From: Triticum aestivum
Taxonomy: Eukaryota > Streptophyta > Magnoliopsida > Poales > Poaceae
DNA: 64,000 nucleotides
Direction: 5' to 3'
Assembly: GCF_018294505.1 (NCBI RefSeq)
Contig: NC_057796.1
Span: 267,303,518 to 267,367,517, forward strand
Shown: positions 1 through 11,123 of the stretch, piece after piece
Layout of the letters: each line of letters starts with the position of its first letter
How positions within the stretch are numbered: the first letter of the stretch is position 1
Notes under the pieces: generated by a model
Told to the model about the DNA's origin: nothing
Databases searched by the model: none
Seen by the model: only the letters and a program-made list of their open reading frames with translations
Made by a program: the position numbers and the translations under genes

Positions 1-129
1 TGTGGCTGCGCACGAAGCGTGAGTACGTGCACCTATTCTCTTCGTGTACGTACACCACCTATGTGGGTTTGTGTGAGAGAGATACAAACGTAGGGAGATA
101 TAGTGTGTGGGTTCGTGAGTGCGTTTTGG

Positions 130-840
130 GGGGTGAGAGATAGATAGGGAATATGTGTCGATGATATTTCAATCAAAAAATGTAACATATGTAATGTGTG
201 TGAAACAGAGGCCTGGATATATTATATATATAGAGAGGGGGTGATCCACGAGAAGATATTGGAGGTATCATCGGCGTGAGGTATCCATAGAATCGAAGAG
301 AGGGATGATGTGTGTGTGTGTGTGCGCGCGTGCGATCGACAAAGAGTGCCATCAAATTTGTGTGTGCCCATGTCAAAGATATAGGGTGGCTGGCCTACTC
401 GAACGTGAGAGGGGACAGGTGCAGTTTGTCTCTACTATGTCATGGATACCTACCTACATCGCTCGACTATCGGTGTGTGTGGGGGGTGGGGGCGTGAGAG
501 ATAGACAAGGAATATGTGTCTATGATATTTCAATCAAAATATGTAACATATGCAATGTGTGTGAAACAGAGGCCTGGATATAACATATATATAGAGGGGG
601 CTATCCACGAGAAGAGAGTGGAGGTATCATCGGCGTGAGGTATCCATAGAATCGAAGAGAGGGTTGATGTGTGTGTGCGCGCAATCGATAAAGAGTGCCA
701 TCGATTTTATGTGTGCCCACGTCAAAGATATAGGGTGGCTGGCCTACTGGAACGTGAGAGGGGACATGCGCAGTTTGTCTCTGTGGCTTGGATACCTACC
801 TACAACGCTCGACTATCGGTGTGGGGGGGTGGGGCCAGAG
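130..840. repeat. Two-copy tandem repeat, period about 359 bp
   Basis: The segment from about 130 recurs from about 489. The block gtatccatagaatcgaagag lies at 281-300 and again at 640-659, an offset of 359. The blocks around 'gaaacagaggcctggatat' also recur at the same offset. Copies differ by scattered substitutions and small indels. A possible third copy decays after about 840, where only the G-rich junction motif is shared. A (TG)n/(CG)n run follows the junction in each copy (about 308-332 and 666-680). Confidence 0.85.
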
Positions 841-2488
841 ACCTAACTATAGAGGTACAATGGCTGGTATATGTGTGGAGGAGGAGAGAGACCTACCTTA
901 TGTATTGAGGGAGATTGATCGGCATCCATGAATATGTGTAGGAGAGGAATAAGGTTGGGAGAGAGACAGAGCTAGAGTGTCGGCGGGGTTGGTGGAGTTG
1001 CTTCTCACAAATGGTGGGAGAGGCTTCCTAGACAAATGGAAGACACGCCTGCAATATCAATAAGAGAGGGGCTGCCTGCCTGTATGTGCACGTGTGTGTG
1101 AGAGACGGGTCAGGAGGCATGCACGAATGATGAGGGGGCGATATGGTTGTGGTAAGCAGACGTAACTACATAGTAAGATCAATCATCCGGAGAAAGGAGA
1201 GACATAACTTGTGAGGTACGTCGATCAATGCGTGGGGAAAAATAGTTAAAGTCGACTTTGGTATATGTAGGAAGATCGATCGGTATACATGCATGTATGT
1301 GTTAGAAGCAAATAAGGCCTGAAGAGAAGTATAGAAAGAGAGGGATGTAGCTAGGAGGTGGTGCGAGAGGCATACTATATCGAGGGGGAGGAGTGTGCGA
1401 GTACGACATCGATGAAAAGAGGGGCGGGAGTGAGACATGGACGGTGAGAAGAGAAGAGGGAAAGCTTGTCTTTGTGGTAGGCACACCTGGCTAGAGAGGC
1501 ATATCGATCGTTGTGTGCCAGGAAGAAGGAGCTGGGGGCCTACAAACACCGTGGGTGAACGACCTAAAGTGAAAGGACGAATTTGCGCCATGGAGCTAGA
1601 GAATGTTGAGGGAGGGTGAGAGGGAGGCGGGCGTGTGCATGCACGAGAGAAAGTTAGCGCTAGCTACTAAGATAAGAGGATTGTGTGGGTGTAAAAGACG
1701 AATAGAGATCATAATTCATTGTAAAAAGTGAATTCGGATATTTGAAGAATTTATCATAGTGTTTTAAACCGACATATGCGTGAATATATATAACGGTGAT
1801 ACGCATGGTGTGGTTATGAACATGTTATACTACATACAATATTATATATATATATATATAGTTGGTGATGATGGTGTGCTTGCCATCCTGCAATATAGGT
1901 CGTCCAATTTATATCTGACGGATAGGAAGGAAACTATGGCAATTTTGAAAAAAGATACCCACACCCCTCTGAACATTTGCAAATAAGGTCTTCCCTCGTT
2001 CATCCTTTTCTCCCACAAGATAAACTACTCATACAAATGCATCTTGATGTTCCGTGCAATGCATGGGCATCTTGCTAGTGCTACATATAATATATAGAAC
2101 ATTGATTATAATTTGTGATAATGTGTGGCTTTTGCAGTTCAGGGCTAAATACTTGTCATAATGTAGGGGGCGAGGCACTATACCTTGTGTGGTAAACATG
2201 GTGTATGTATGGAACATGGTTTAGATTATGAGTATCTAGTTAGTACATCAAATGTACTATTATTTGGAATCAACATTAAGTGTGTTCAAAAATTTGAATT
2301 CGAGTTCATATCTATCTCTATAGTAATCATGTGGTGTGTTGTTAAGATAATACACGAATGATGGTTTAAGTTGGCAACAATCATGATTGTAGATTCTTAT
2401 TCAAATAGAGAAACGAATTCAAATTTAGTTCGAATTGCAGTGGTAGTATAGACATTTGGAATACACTAAAATGTTGGTATGAGTTGGT

Positions 2489-2493
2489 TACAT
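2489..2493. repeat. Target-site duplication tacat, left copy (Tat-lineage element)
   Basis: The five bases tacat directly before the 5' LTR are identical to 29525-29529 directly after the 3' LTR. This shows that both LTRs belong to one insertion spanning 27 kb. Confidence 0.93.
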
Positions 2494-3661
2494 TGTCGGT
2501 GTACAAAAGTAGGGGATCTCCTTTTGACCCCTTTACTTGTGCACAGGCAGTCGGAGCCGCGCCCGTGGCCACACTTAGCAGGGCAGGGGAGGGAAGCCGG
2601 AGCACAAGGCAATCAAAGCAACGCCAAGACCAGAGGCACAAAGAGCAAGAGGGCGAGGCGAACTCCCCCGGCAAGACCCTTGCCGTGGTGGCCTCCGCGG
2701 CCCCGGCAAGAGCCTTGCCGGGCAACTTGCCTGACGCCCGCAGAGCACGCCTCCCTCGAGCCCAAGGGTTCCAACACCATCAACCACATTGGGACCAAGG
2801 CTCGGGGAGGCACCTTCGTGGTGGCATGCAGATCTTTGTGAAGATCATCAATACACAAGATCAGATGAGGACCAGAAGACGACGATCCTCGGCGAGATCC
2901 TTGCCGAGGAAACCCACAAGACCCCCGGCGAGATTCTTGCCGGGGACGACCATGACGCCACAGCAAGACCCTTGACGGGGCCCCGGCAAGACCCTTGCCG
3001 AGGACACCAGCGAGGCCGCAGCCAGGCCCACGCCTGCCAAGACTCCACCGCCGTCCCCATGCAGCTGCTAGCTCAACCAGCTGGGCACGCACCTGCGTGG
3101 CAACGAGCGGCCTCTACACCGACCCAGCAAGCACCTGCGTGGTGGCATGCAGATCTTCGTGAAGGCTCCACCACCGTGCCAGCCCAGCGGCCAGCCAACG
3201 TGGCGTCGTGACGCCTTGTTAGTTCGGACGCGTGTCGAAGCCAGGCGAGGCGGCGACAGCTGGGACGTGCTTCCTTGTCGTCCCCGATAAAGCAAGGGGG
3301 CAAGTCTGCAGCGCATTAAATGCGTTTGTCCGACAGTGCCAGAGGATAGACTCATCCACTATACACCTTTCCACCTCCTGTGTGCCACTGTGGCAACCCC
3401 TTTTGCCTATAAAAGGAGGCCTGCGGCGACCAGGAGAAGGATTCGGCTCTTTTGAACTACACAGCCTCCATAGCTAGTTTGAGAGCTCAAGAACACTCTC
3501 AAATGCACACCAAGCCAGGACTAGGGTATTACGCATCCTCGCGGCCCGAACCTGGGTAAACGATCTTTGTGTTGACTCCTAAACCTGCTCTTCTCACAAC
3601 CTCGCGCCCACCAACCGTAGAAGGGATTCCGGTAATCCCATAGGTGTCGTTTTCCCCGACA
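2494..3661 (+). repeat. 5' LTR of the Tat-lineage element
   Basis: The LTR is 1168 bp with TG...CA ends. It is rich in short palindromes of the form ccggcaag-nn-cttgccgg between 2660 and 3005. A TATA box (cctataaaagg, about 3406-3416) lies near the end, so the R region probably begins about 30 bp downstream. The matching 3' copy is 35 bp shorter, mainly through loss of one palindrome unit near 2680-2715. Confidence 0.92.
3406..3416 (+). promoter_or_regulatory. TATA box of the Tat-lineage 5' LTR
   Basis: The motif cctataaaagg is conserved in the 3' LTR at about 29269-29279. The position, about 245 bp before the LTR end, suits the U3/R border. That it drives transcription is inferred from position and sequence only. 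Confidence 0.6.
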
Positions 3662-3665
3662 TCTT

Positions 3666-3683
3666 TGGCGCGCTAGGTAGGGG
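3666..3683 (+). other. Primer binding site of the Tat-lineage element
   Basis: The sequence tggcgcgctaggtaggggg starts four bases after the LTR. The leading TGG is expected for complementarity to a tRNA 3' CCA. The tRNA species is not certain; an Arg-type tRNA is a guess from related Tat elements. It is not the initiator-Met site seen in the copia element. Confidence 0.65.
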
Positions 3684-3734
3684 GCGCAGTTGTGATAATC
3701 TGGTTTAGCAATTACCCAACAGTTCTTCATCACC

Positions 3735-4006
3735 ATGGCTCCCAAGAAGAAGACGATCACGGTGATCGGTTCGTGGTGGTCGCGGATGGACGCTGGGGCC
3801 TGGCCCACGAACCCCCACGTCGCTCTAGCAGTCGAAGCCGGCCGAGCGGCGTCGTTCGTGCGCAAGACAATGAGCTGCACGCCACCAATCCAAGGATGGA
3901 GCCCCCCCCCCGCAGGCGGCGCGGGGCCCTCCAAGGGCAGCATCGCGCCACGTACGTGCGGCGTGGCGACCTCTAAGACGCCCACGCCGGCGCCCACAGC
4001 GCGCTC
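3735..4006 (+). pseudogene. gag: gag, first 90 codons (Tat-lineage element), before the nested insertion
   Basis: The frame opens with an ATG 74 bp after the LTR and begins MAPKKKTITV, a basic start. It is interrupted at 4006 by the element at 4007-11118. With one copy of the cgctc duplication removed, the frame continues without shift at 11124 and runs to a TGA at 11572-11574. This continuity shows that the inner element landed in an open gag. The N-terminal part has no recognised domain; it is proline-, arginine- and alanine-rich. GC content is far higher than in the inserted element. Confidence 0.8.
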
Positions 4007-5564
4007 TGATACGTCTCCAACGTATCTATAATTTATGAAGTATTCATGCTATTATATTATCCATCTTAGATGTTTATATGCATTTATATGCTATTTTATA
4101 TGATTTTTGGGACTAACTTATTAACCTAGAGCCTAGTGCCAGTTTCTGTTTTCTCCTTGTTTTTAAGTTTTGCAGAAAAGGAATACCAAACGGAGTCCAA
4201 TTGACGCGCCAATTTTTGATCATTTTTTATGGACCAAAAGAAGACCACGGAGCATCGGAGTTGGGCCAGAAGAGTCCCGAGCTGCCCACGAGGGTGGGTG
4301 GCGCGCCCACCCCCCTGGGCGCGTGGGCCTGCCTCGTGGACAGCTCGGGCACCTCCTTGACGTGAGACCGACGCCAAAAATTCCTATAAATACAGAAACC
4401 ACAGAAAATTAACCTAGATCGGGAGTTCCGCTGCCAGAAGCCTCTGTAGCCACGAGAAATCAATCTAGGCCCTCTCCGGCACCCTGCCGGAGGGGGCCAT
4501 CACCACCGGTGGCCATGGAGGAGTATCCCGGAGAGGCCATCATCACCATGAAGGCCAAGGAACAGAGGGAGAACCTTTCCCCATCTAGGGGGGAGGCCAT
4601 GGAGGAGGAAGCACAAGGGGGAGAACCTCTCCTCCTCTCTCTTGGTGGCACCGGAGTGCCATTGAGAGGGGAATCATCGCCGCGGTGATCGTCTTCATCA
4701 ACATCACCATCATCATCACCATCCTCATCTCTTTTACGCGGTCCACTCTCCCGTGCCCTGCTGTAATCCCTACTTGAACATGGTGCTTTATGCCACATAT
4801 TATGATCCAATGATGTGTTGCCATCCGATGATGTTTTGAGTAGATATCTTTTGTCTTTGGGTTGATTGATGATCTAGATTGGTATGAGTTGTATGTTTTA
4901 CTTTGATGCTGTCCTATGGTGCCCTCCGTGGCGCGCAAGCATGAGGGGTTCCTGCTGTAGGGTGTTGCAATACGTTCATGATTCGCTTATAGTGGGTTGG
5001 TGAGTGACTGAAACACAAACCCGAGTAAGGGGGTTGTTGCGTATGGGAATAAAGAGGACTTGATGCTTTAATGCTATGGTTGGGTTTTACCTTAATGATC
5101 TTTAGTAGTTGCGGATGCTTGCTAGAGTTCCAATCATAAGTGCATATGATCCAAGTAGAGAAAGTATGTTAGCTTATGCCTCTCCCTCATATGAAACTGC
5201 AATAGTGATTACCGGTCTTGTTAACAATTGCCTAGGACAATTCCGCACACCGACCCATCATTATTCCACACTCGCTATTTACAATATTTAGTAATATATT
5301 CTAACTTTATGATAACAACACCTACTTTTATGTTTTAGCTCTCCGATATCATGCAAAGTTATCCTCTTCATACCCACAACGTAGTTTTATTTCTCGTTTC
5401 TAGTTGGAAGCAAACGTTCGGTGTACGTAGAGTCGTATCAGTGGCAGATAGGGCTTGAGAGAATATTGATCTTACCGTTAGCTCCTTGTGGGTTCGACAC
5501 TCCATACTTATCACTTCCACCTTTGGAAATTGCTACGATGATTCCCTGCACTTGGGGATTATCA
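4007..5564 (+). repeat. 5' LTR of element A
   Basis: TG...CA ends. It includes a TATA-like box (tataaata, 4385-4392) and purine-rich 'gaggccat' repeats around 4500-4620. A near-identical copy is at 9572-11118. ORF-like stretches inside (for example 4460-4810 on the minus strand) recur in both LTRs and have no domain. Confidence 0.92.
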
Positions 5565-5574
5565 AGCTCTTTTC

Positions 5575-5592
5575 TGGCGCCGTTGCCGGGGA
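5575..5592 (+). other. Primer binding site, tRNA-Asp type (element A)
   Basis: The stretch tggcgccgttgccgggga lies ten bases after the 5' LTR. It is complementary to the 3' end of plant tRNA-Asp, whose acceptor side ends in CGGCGCCA. The match is recalled, not aligned here. Confidence 0.75.
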
Positions 5593-8500
5593 GCAATAGC
5601 GTGGGGTTGATATTCTCGTGTGTGCTTCTTTGCTTTGTTCACTAAGTAGATTTTGACTTACCTTTTCGTTTCTGTTTAGTTGTGGGTGAAACATACAAAA
5701 AAATTTAAAAGAATGAAAATACAAAAAAAATTACTTGCCTCTCATGCCTAAAAAGTTTTTCAAAAAGAGAAGTGATTGGAAAGTTATGCATTGAAGAAGT
5801 GAGGGTCGACCTTGAGCACTTGTGTTCATGCTCACGGAAACAATGTAGAATTTTTCATGGAAGTTTCTCTGTAAATAATTATCCCCTTGTATATATCCAT
5901 TGTATTATAAAAATAATGTGCCAAGCTTTGGTTTTAGGATGATTAGATTGCCTGTTTACTATGTGCAGAACAAAAACAGAAACTTTGGCTGTAGTGCATG
6001 AATTTACATTTTTTACTGGAAGGTCAAATGGGTCTGAAATTTTTTTCACATTACTTATGTAAAATTTGTTAAAATTTTCAAATTTATTTCATAATTTTAG
6101 GAGTTACAGAAGTTTACCGAACTTCCAGATTGCTACAGACTGTTCTGTTTTTAACATATTCTGTTTTGCGTGTGTTGTTTGCTTATTTCGATGAATCTAT
6201 GGCTAGTATCGGGGGGTATGAACCATAGAGAAGTTGTAATACAGTAGGTTTAACACCAATATAAATAAAGAATGAGTTCATTACAGTACCTAAAGGTAGT
6301 GATTTGCTTTATTACACTAACGGATCTCACAAGTTTTTGTTAAAGTTTTGTGTGGATGAAGTGTCCGAAGGTCGAGGAGCTATCAATATGAGAAGAATAA
6401 AGAGAGGCAAGAGTTCAAGCTTGGGAATTCCCAAGGCACCCCAAGTAGATATTCCAAAGGATACTCAAGCATCTAAGCTTGGGGATGCCCCGGTTGGCAT
6501 CCCATCCTTCTTCTTCAACAAATATCGGTATACCTCGGTTTTTGCATTGTTCACATGATTTGTGTCCTTTGTGTTTTTGTTTTTCCTTTAAGAACCATGC
6601 TAGAATGAGATAGCCCTTCATTGATTTATAGAATACTTCATGTGCTTCACTTAAATCTTTTAAGTATGATCTTATAGAATTGCTCTTTGTGCTTCACTTA
6701 AATCTTTTGAGTATGGTTTTATAGAATGCTTCATGTGCTTCACTTATACATTTTGAGCTTGGATATTGGTTAGTCTATATTAATTGTAGAATGATACATG
6801 AACTTCACTTATATCTTTTGGAGTATGAATAATACTATAATTTAAAGTGGGTTTGGAAGAGTGTCAACTTTAGGAATTAGTGATCCCACTATTTTTGAGG
6901 GTGTTGAATCTTAGTGTGATATTTATGAAAGTGGATTTGGAAGAGTGTCAACTTTAGCTAGTAATGATTCCAATATTTCAGATGAGGTTCCAATTGAGTA
7001 TGAGAACAAAGTTTCTATCCATGATGCTACTGAAAATTATTATGAGGGAGGAATACATGCTTGTCGGAGTTGCAATAATATCAGGTTTCCTCTCTATGTG
7101 CTTAAAGTTTTGAAGTTATACTTGTTTTGCCTTCCTATGCTAGTTGATTCTTGTTCCCATAAGTTGTGTGCTCACAAAATCCCTAGGCGTAGGAAGTGGG
7201 TTAGATTTAAATGTGCTAGTCATATTCTTCAAGATGCTCTCTTTGTGTTTCGATTCTTGTCTATTATGTGAGCATCATTGAAATCATCATGCCTAGCTAA
7301 AAGGCATTAAAGAAAAGCGCTAGTTGGGAGACAACCCAATATTTACCCTTACTGTTTTTGTGTGTTTACATGATTAAGATACTTTATTAGTAATGTTTTA
7401 TAGCTTTTGTTTCAATAAAGTGCCAAGTAAGACCTTTGGGAAGACTTGGGAGAAAGTCAATGTGATCTTGCTGTAAAAAACAGATACTTTGCTCTCACGA
7501 GACTAGCTGTCATTTTTTACAGAAGAGTGCTTTTAGTTGATTCTTTTTGAAGAAGATCAATAGACAAATTCCTCACGTCCACCAATTTATTTCATAATTT
7601 TTGGAGTAGCAGAAGTATGGTTTATGTTCAGATCATTACAGATTGTTCTGTTTCTGACAGATTCTGTTTTCATTGCATAGTTTGCTTGTTTTCTAGTTTC
7701 TATGACTTATATTTCTCAATATAAATTGTAGAAATGATACGGTACAGTAGGCATTGTGTGAGAACAATTATGAAACTTGTCCTTAACAGTACCAAAGTGA
7801 ATGGTTTACTCTTTATCATACTAACCTATCTCACGAAGTTTGGTTAAGCTTTGTGTGATTGAAGTTTTCAAGCTTTGGGTGAGATATCGATATGAGGAGA
7901 ATAAGGAGTGGAAAGACCCTAAGCTTGGGGATGCCCAAGGCACCCCAAGGTAATATTAAAGGAAGACTCAAGTACCTAAGCTTGGGGATGCCCCGGAAGG
8001 CATCCCTCTTTCGTCTTCAAAACTATCGGTATACCTTACTCGGAGCTCTATTTTATTTCGTCACATGATATGTGTTTTTCTTGGAGAGTATTTTCAATTT
8101 TACTTGCTGTTTGAATAAAATCATTGGATCTAAAATATTGAATGAAAAATAATCTTCCCATGGCTAGTTAATTATTTTACTACTCGGTGTTCTTCACTCA
8201 TATCTTTTGGAGTAGTTTGTCATTTACTCATGTGCTTCACGTATATCCTATGAGTAAACGGTTGGATAAATTGAATGTCATAAATCTGAATTTATATATG
8301 TTTCGTATGCTTATAACATGGGGAGTAATGACTTCACACATAATAAGTATAGGTAGTAAACTTATTGAAAGTAAGCAAACGTAGAATTGGTCACTTGAAC
8401 AATTCATGAAAGAATATTGAAGGAAGAGAGATTTCACATATAAATATACTATCTTGGACATCTTTTGTAATTGTGAGCACTCATTAAAATATGACATGCT

Positions 8501-9571
8501 AAAAGGTTGATGTTGGACAAGGAAGAAAACGTAATGGGTTATGTTTTCTTATATCTAAAATAAAGTATATTGTGATGGATCGCCCAACACGTTGAGCTTG
8601 CCTTTCCCCCTCATGCTAGCCAAATTCTTTGCACTAAGTAGAGATACTACTTGTGCTTCCAAATACCCTTAAACCCGGTTTTGCTATAAGAGTCCACCAT
8701 ACCTACCTATGGATTGAGTAAGATCCTTCAAGTAAGTTGTCATCGGTGCAAGCAATAAAAATTGCTCTCTAAATATGGATGATTGATTAGTGTGGAGGAA
8801 ATAAGATTTATACGATCTTGTGATGTGGAAGAAATAAAAGCGACGGACTGCATAATAAAGGTCCATATCACAAGTGGCAATATAAAGTGACGTTCTTTCG
8901 CATTAAGATTTTGTGCATCCAACTCTGAAAGAGCATGGCAACCTCTGCTTCCCTCTGCGAAGGGCCTATCTTTTACTTTTATCTCTTACCCTTATGCAAG
9001 AGTCATGGTGATTTTCACCTTTCCTTTTTACATTTTATCCTTTGGCAAGCACATTGTGTTGGAAAGATTCTGATATATATATCCAATTGGATGTAAGGCA
9101 TCATGAACTATTATTGTTGACATTACCCTTGAGGTAAAAGGTTGGGAGGCGAATCTATAAGCCCTATCTTTCTCTGTGTCTGATTAGAACTTTGAACCCA
9201 TAAATATCGCGTGAGTGTTAGCAATTGTGAAAGACTAAATGATAGTTGACTATGTGGAGTTTGCTAAATCAAAGCTCTGACATAGACTCTTCCTGAAAAT
9301 AAGATGAATTGTAATTGTTTGATGACTGATAACACGGTTTGTTAGTTTTCAAGAAAGTTTATGATCTATACTTTAACATGTGAACAACTTGTTACTTTAT
9401 CATGAGAAGTTTTATGAGATGACCTACTGTTATGACATATAATGATGCTAGAAAAGGTGACTAAAATTATCATTGATCAAACTTGTGCACCTGCTAGCAT
9501 TCACACTTCATAAATTATTTCTTTTATCATTTACCTACTCGAGGACGAGCAGGAATCAAGCTTGGGTATGC
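5593..9571 (+). other. Internal region of element A, no coding capacity
   Basis: About 4 kb of AT-rich sequence with no domain in any frame. The longest frames (6304-6558 and 6945-7271, plus strand) are short and lack gag or pol motifs. The region contains an internal duplication: 6080-6560 is related to 7583-8070. Both copies carry the marker 'aagcttggggatgccc' and a poly-pyrimidine 'ttcttcaa' tail. A run of about 60-bp repeats (marker 'tgcttcacttaaatctttt') lies at about 6630-6830 and is echoed at 8190-8250. The end at 9541-9571 is purine-rich and can serve as the polypurine tract. Confidence 0.75.
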
Positions 9572-11118
9572 TGATACGTCTCCAACGTATCTATAATTTA
9601 TGAAGTATTCATGCTATTATATTATCCATCTTAGATGTTTTATATGCATTTATATGCTATTTTATATGATTTTTGGGACTAATCTATTAACCTAGAGCCC
9701 AGTGCCAGTTTATGTTTTCTCCTTGTATTTGAGTTTTGCAGAAAAGGAATATCAAACGGAGTCCAATTGATGTGCCAATTTTTGATGATTTTTTATGGAC
9801 CAAAAGAAGACCAGGGAGCATCAGAGTTGGGCCAGAAGAGTCCCGAGCTGCCCACGAGGGTGGGGGGCGCGCCCACCCCCCTGGGTGCGTGGGCCTGCCT
9901 CGTGGACAGCTCAGGCACCTCCTTGACGTGAGACCGACGCCAAAAATTCCTATAAATACAGAAACCTCGGAAAATTAACCTAGATGGGGAGTTCCGCCGC
10001 CAGAAGCCTCTGTATCCATGAGAAATCAGTCAAGGCCCTCTCCGGCACCCTGCCGGAGGGGGCCATCATCACCGGTGGCCATGGAGGAGTATCCCGGAGA
10101 GGCCATCATCGCCATGAAGGCCAAGGATCAGAGGGAGAACCGTTCCCCATCTAGGCGGGAGGCCATGGAGGAGGAAGCACAAGGGGGAGAACCTCTCCTC
10201 CTCTCTCTTGGTGGCACCGGAGTGCCATTGAGAGGGTAATCATCGCCGTGGTGATCGTCTTCATCAACATCACCATCCTCATCTCTTTTATGCAGTCCAC
10301 TCTCCCGCACCCTGCTGTAATCCCTACTTGAACATGGTGCTTTATGCCACATATTATGATCCAATGATGTGTTGCCATCCTATGATGTTTTGAGTAGATA
10401 TCTTTTGTCTTTGGGTTGATTGATGATCTAGATTGGTATGAGTTGTATGTTTTACTTTGATGCTGTCCTATGGTGCCCTCCGTGTCGCGCAAGCGTGAGG
10501 GGTTCCCGCTGTAGGGTGTTGCAATAAGTTCATGATTCGCATATAGTGGGTTGGTGAGTGACTGAAACACAAACCCGAGTAAGGGGGTTGTTGCGTATGG
10601 GAATAAAGAGGACTTGATGCTTTAATGCTATGGTTGGGTTTTACCTTAATGATCTTTAGTAGTTGCGGATGCTTGCTAGAGTTCCAATCATAAGTGCATA
10701 TGATCCAAGTAGAGAAAGTATGTTAGCTTATGCCTCTCCCTCATATGAAACTGCAATAGTGATTATCGGTCTTGTTAACAATTGCGTAGGACAATTCCGC
10801 ACACCGACCCATCATTATTCCACACTCGCTATTTCCAATATTTAGTAATATATTCTAACTTTATGATAACAGCACCTACTTTTATGTTTTAGCTCTCCGA
10901 TATGATGCAAAGTTATCCTCTTCATACCCACAACGTAGTTTTATTTCTCATTTCTATTTGGAAGCAAACGTTCAGTGTACGTAGAGTCGTATCAGTGGCA
11001 GATAGGGCTTGAGAGAATATTGATCTTACCTTTAGCTCCTTGTGGGTTCGACACTCCATACTTACCACTTCCACCTTTGGAAATTGCTACTATGATTCCC
11101 TGCACTTGGGGATTATGA
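9572..11118 (+). repeat. 3' LTR of element A
   Basis: This copy matches 4007-5564, including the TATA-like box at 9951-9958. It is 11 bp shorter, and its terminus reads GA rather than CA. The cgctc duplication follows directly. Confidence 0.92.
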
Positions 11119-11123
11119 CGCTC

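Larger units (their letters stand above)
1..2493. other. Left flank without recognisable gene
   Basis: This stretch precedes the large gypsy element. It is GT/GA-rich up to about 1700 and AT-rich afterwards. The reading frames here, including a 141-codon minus-strand frame near 1166-1591, have no recognisable domain and follow the purine-rich composition. It includes the 359-bp tandem repeat and a short (TA)n run near 1842-1860. Because the gypsy element has a clean 5-bp duplication, this flank was originally continuous with the sequence at 29530. It may therefore be the left part of CACTA element X, but no CACTA terminus is visible here, so that is inference only. Confidence 0.6.
4007..11118 (+). 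mobile_element. Non-coding LTR retrotransposon nested in gag (element A)
   Basis: LTRs at 4007-5564 (1558 bp) and 9572-11118 (1547 bp) both begin tgatacgtctccaacg. The insertion is flanked by an exact 5-bp duplication, cgctc, at 4002-4006 and 11119-11123. The 3' LTR ends in GA where the 5' LTR ends in CA, a single C-to-G change at the terminus. The internal 4 kb is AT-rich and encodes no recognisable gag or pol, so mobility would have depended on proteins supplied by another element. The layout resembles abundant Triticeae gypsy families such as Sabrina or WHAM, but I cannot assign a family. LTR divergence is about 4% by eye over the first 270 bp. Confidence 0.92.

Noticed and set aside
1166..1591. 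141-codon minus-strand frame in the left flank
   Set aside because: Low-complexity translation from purine-rich sequence; no start context or domain; overlaps another open frame.
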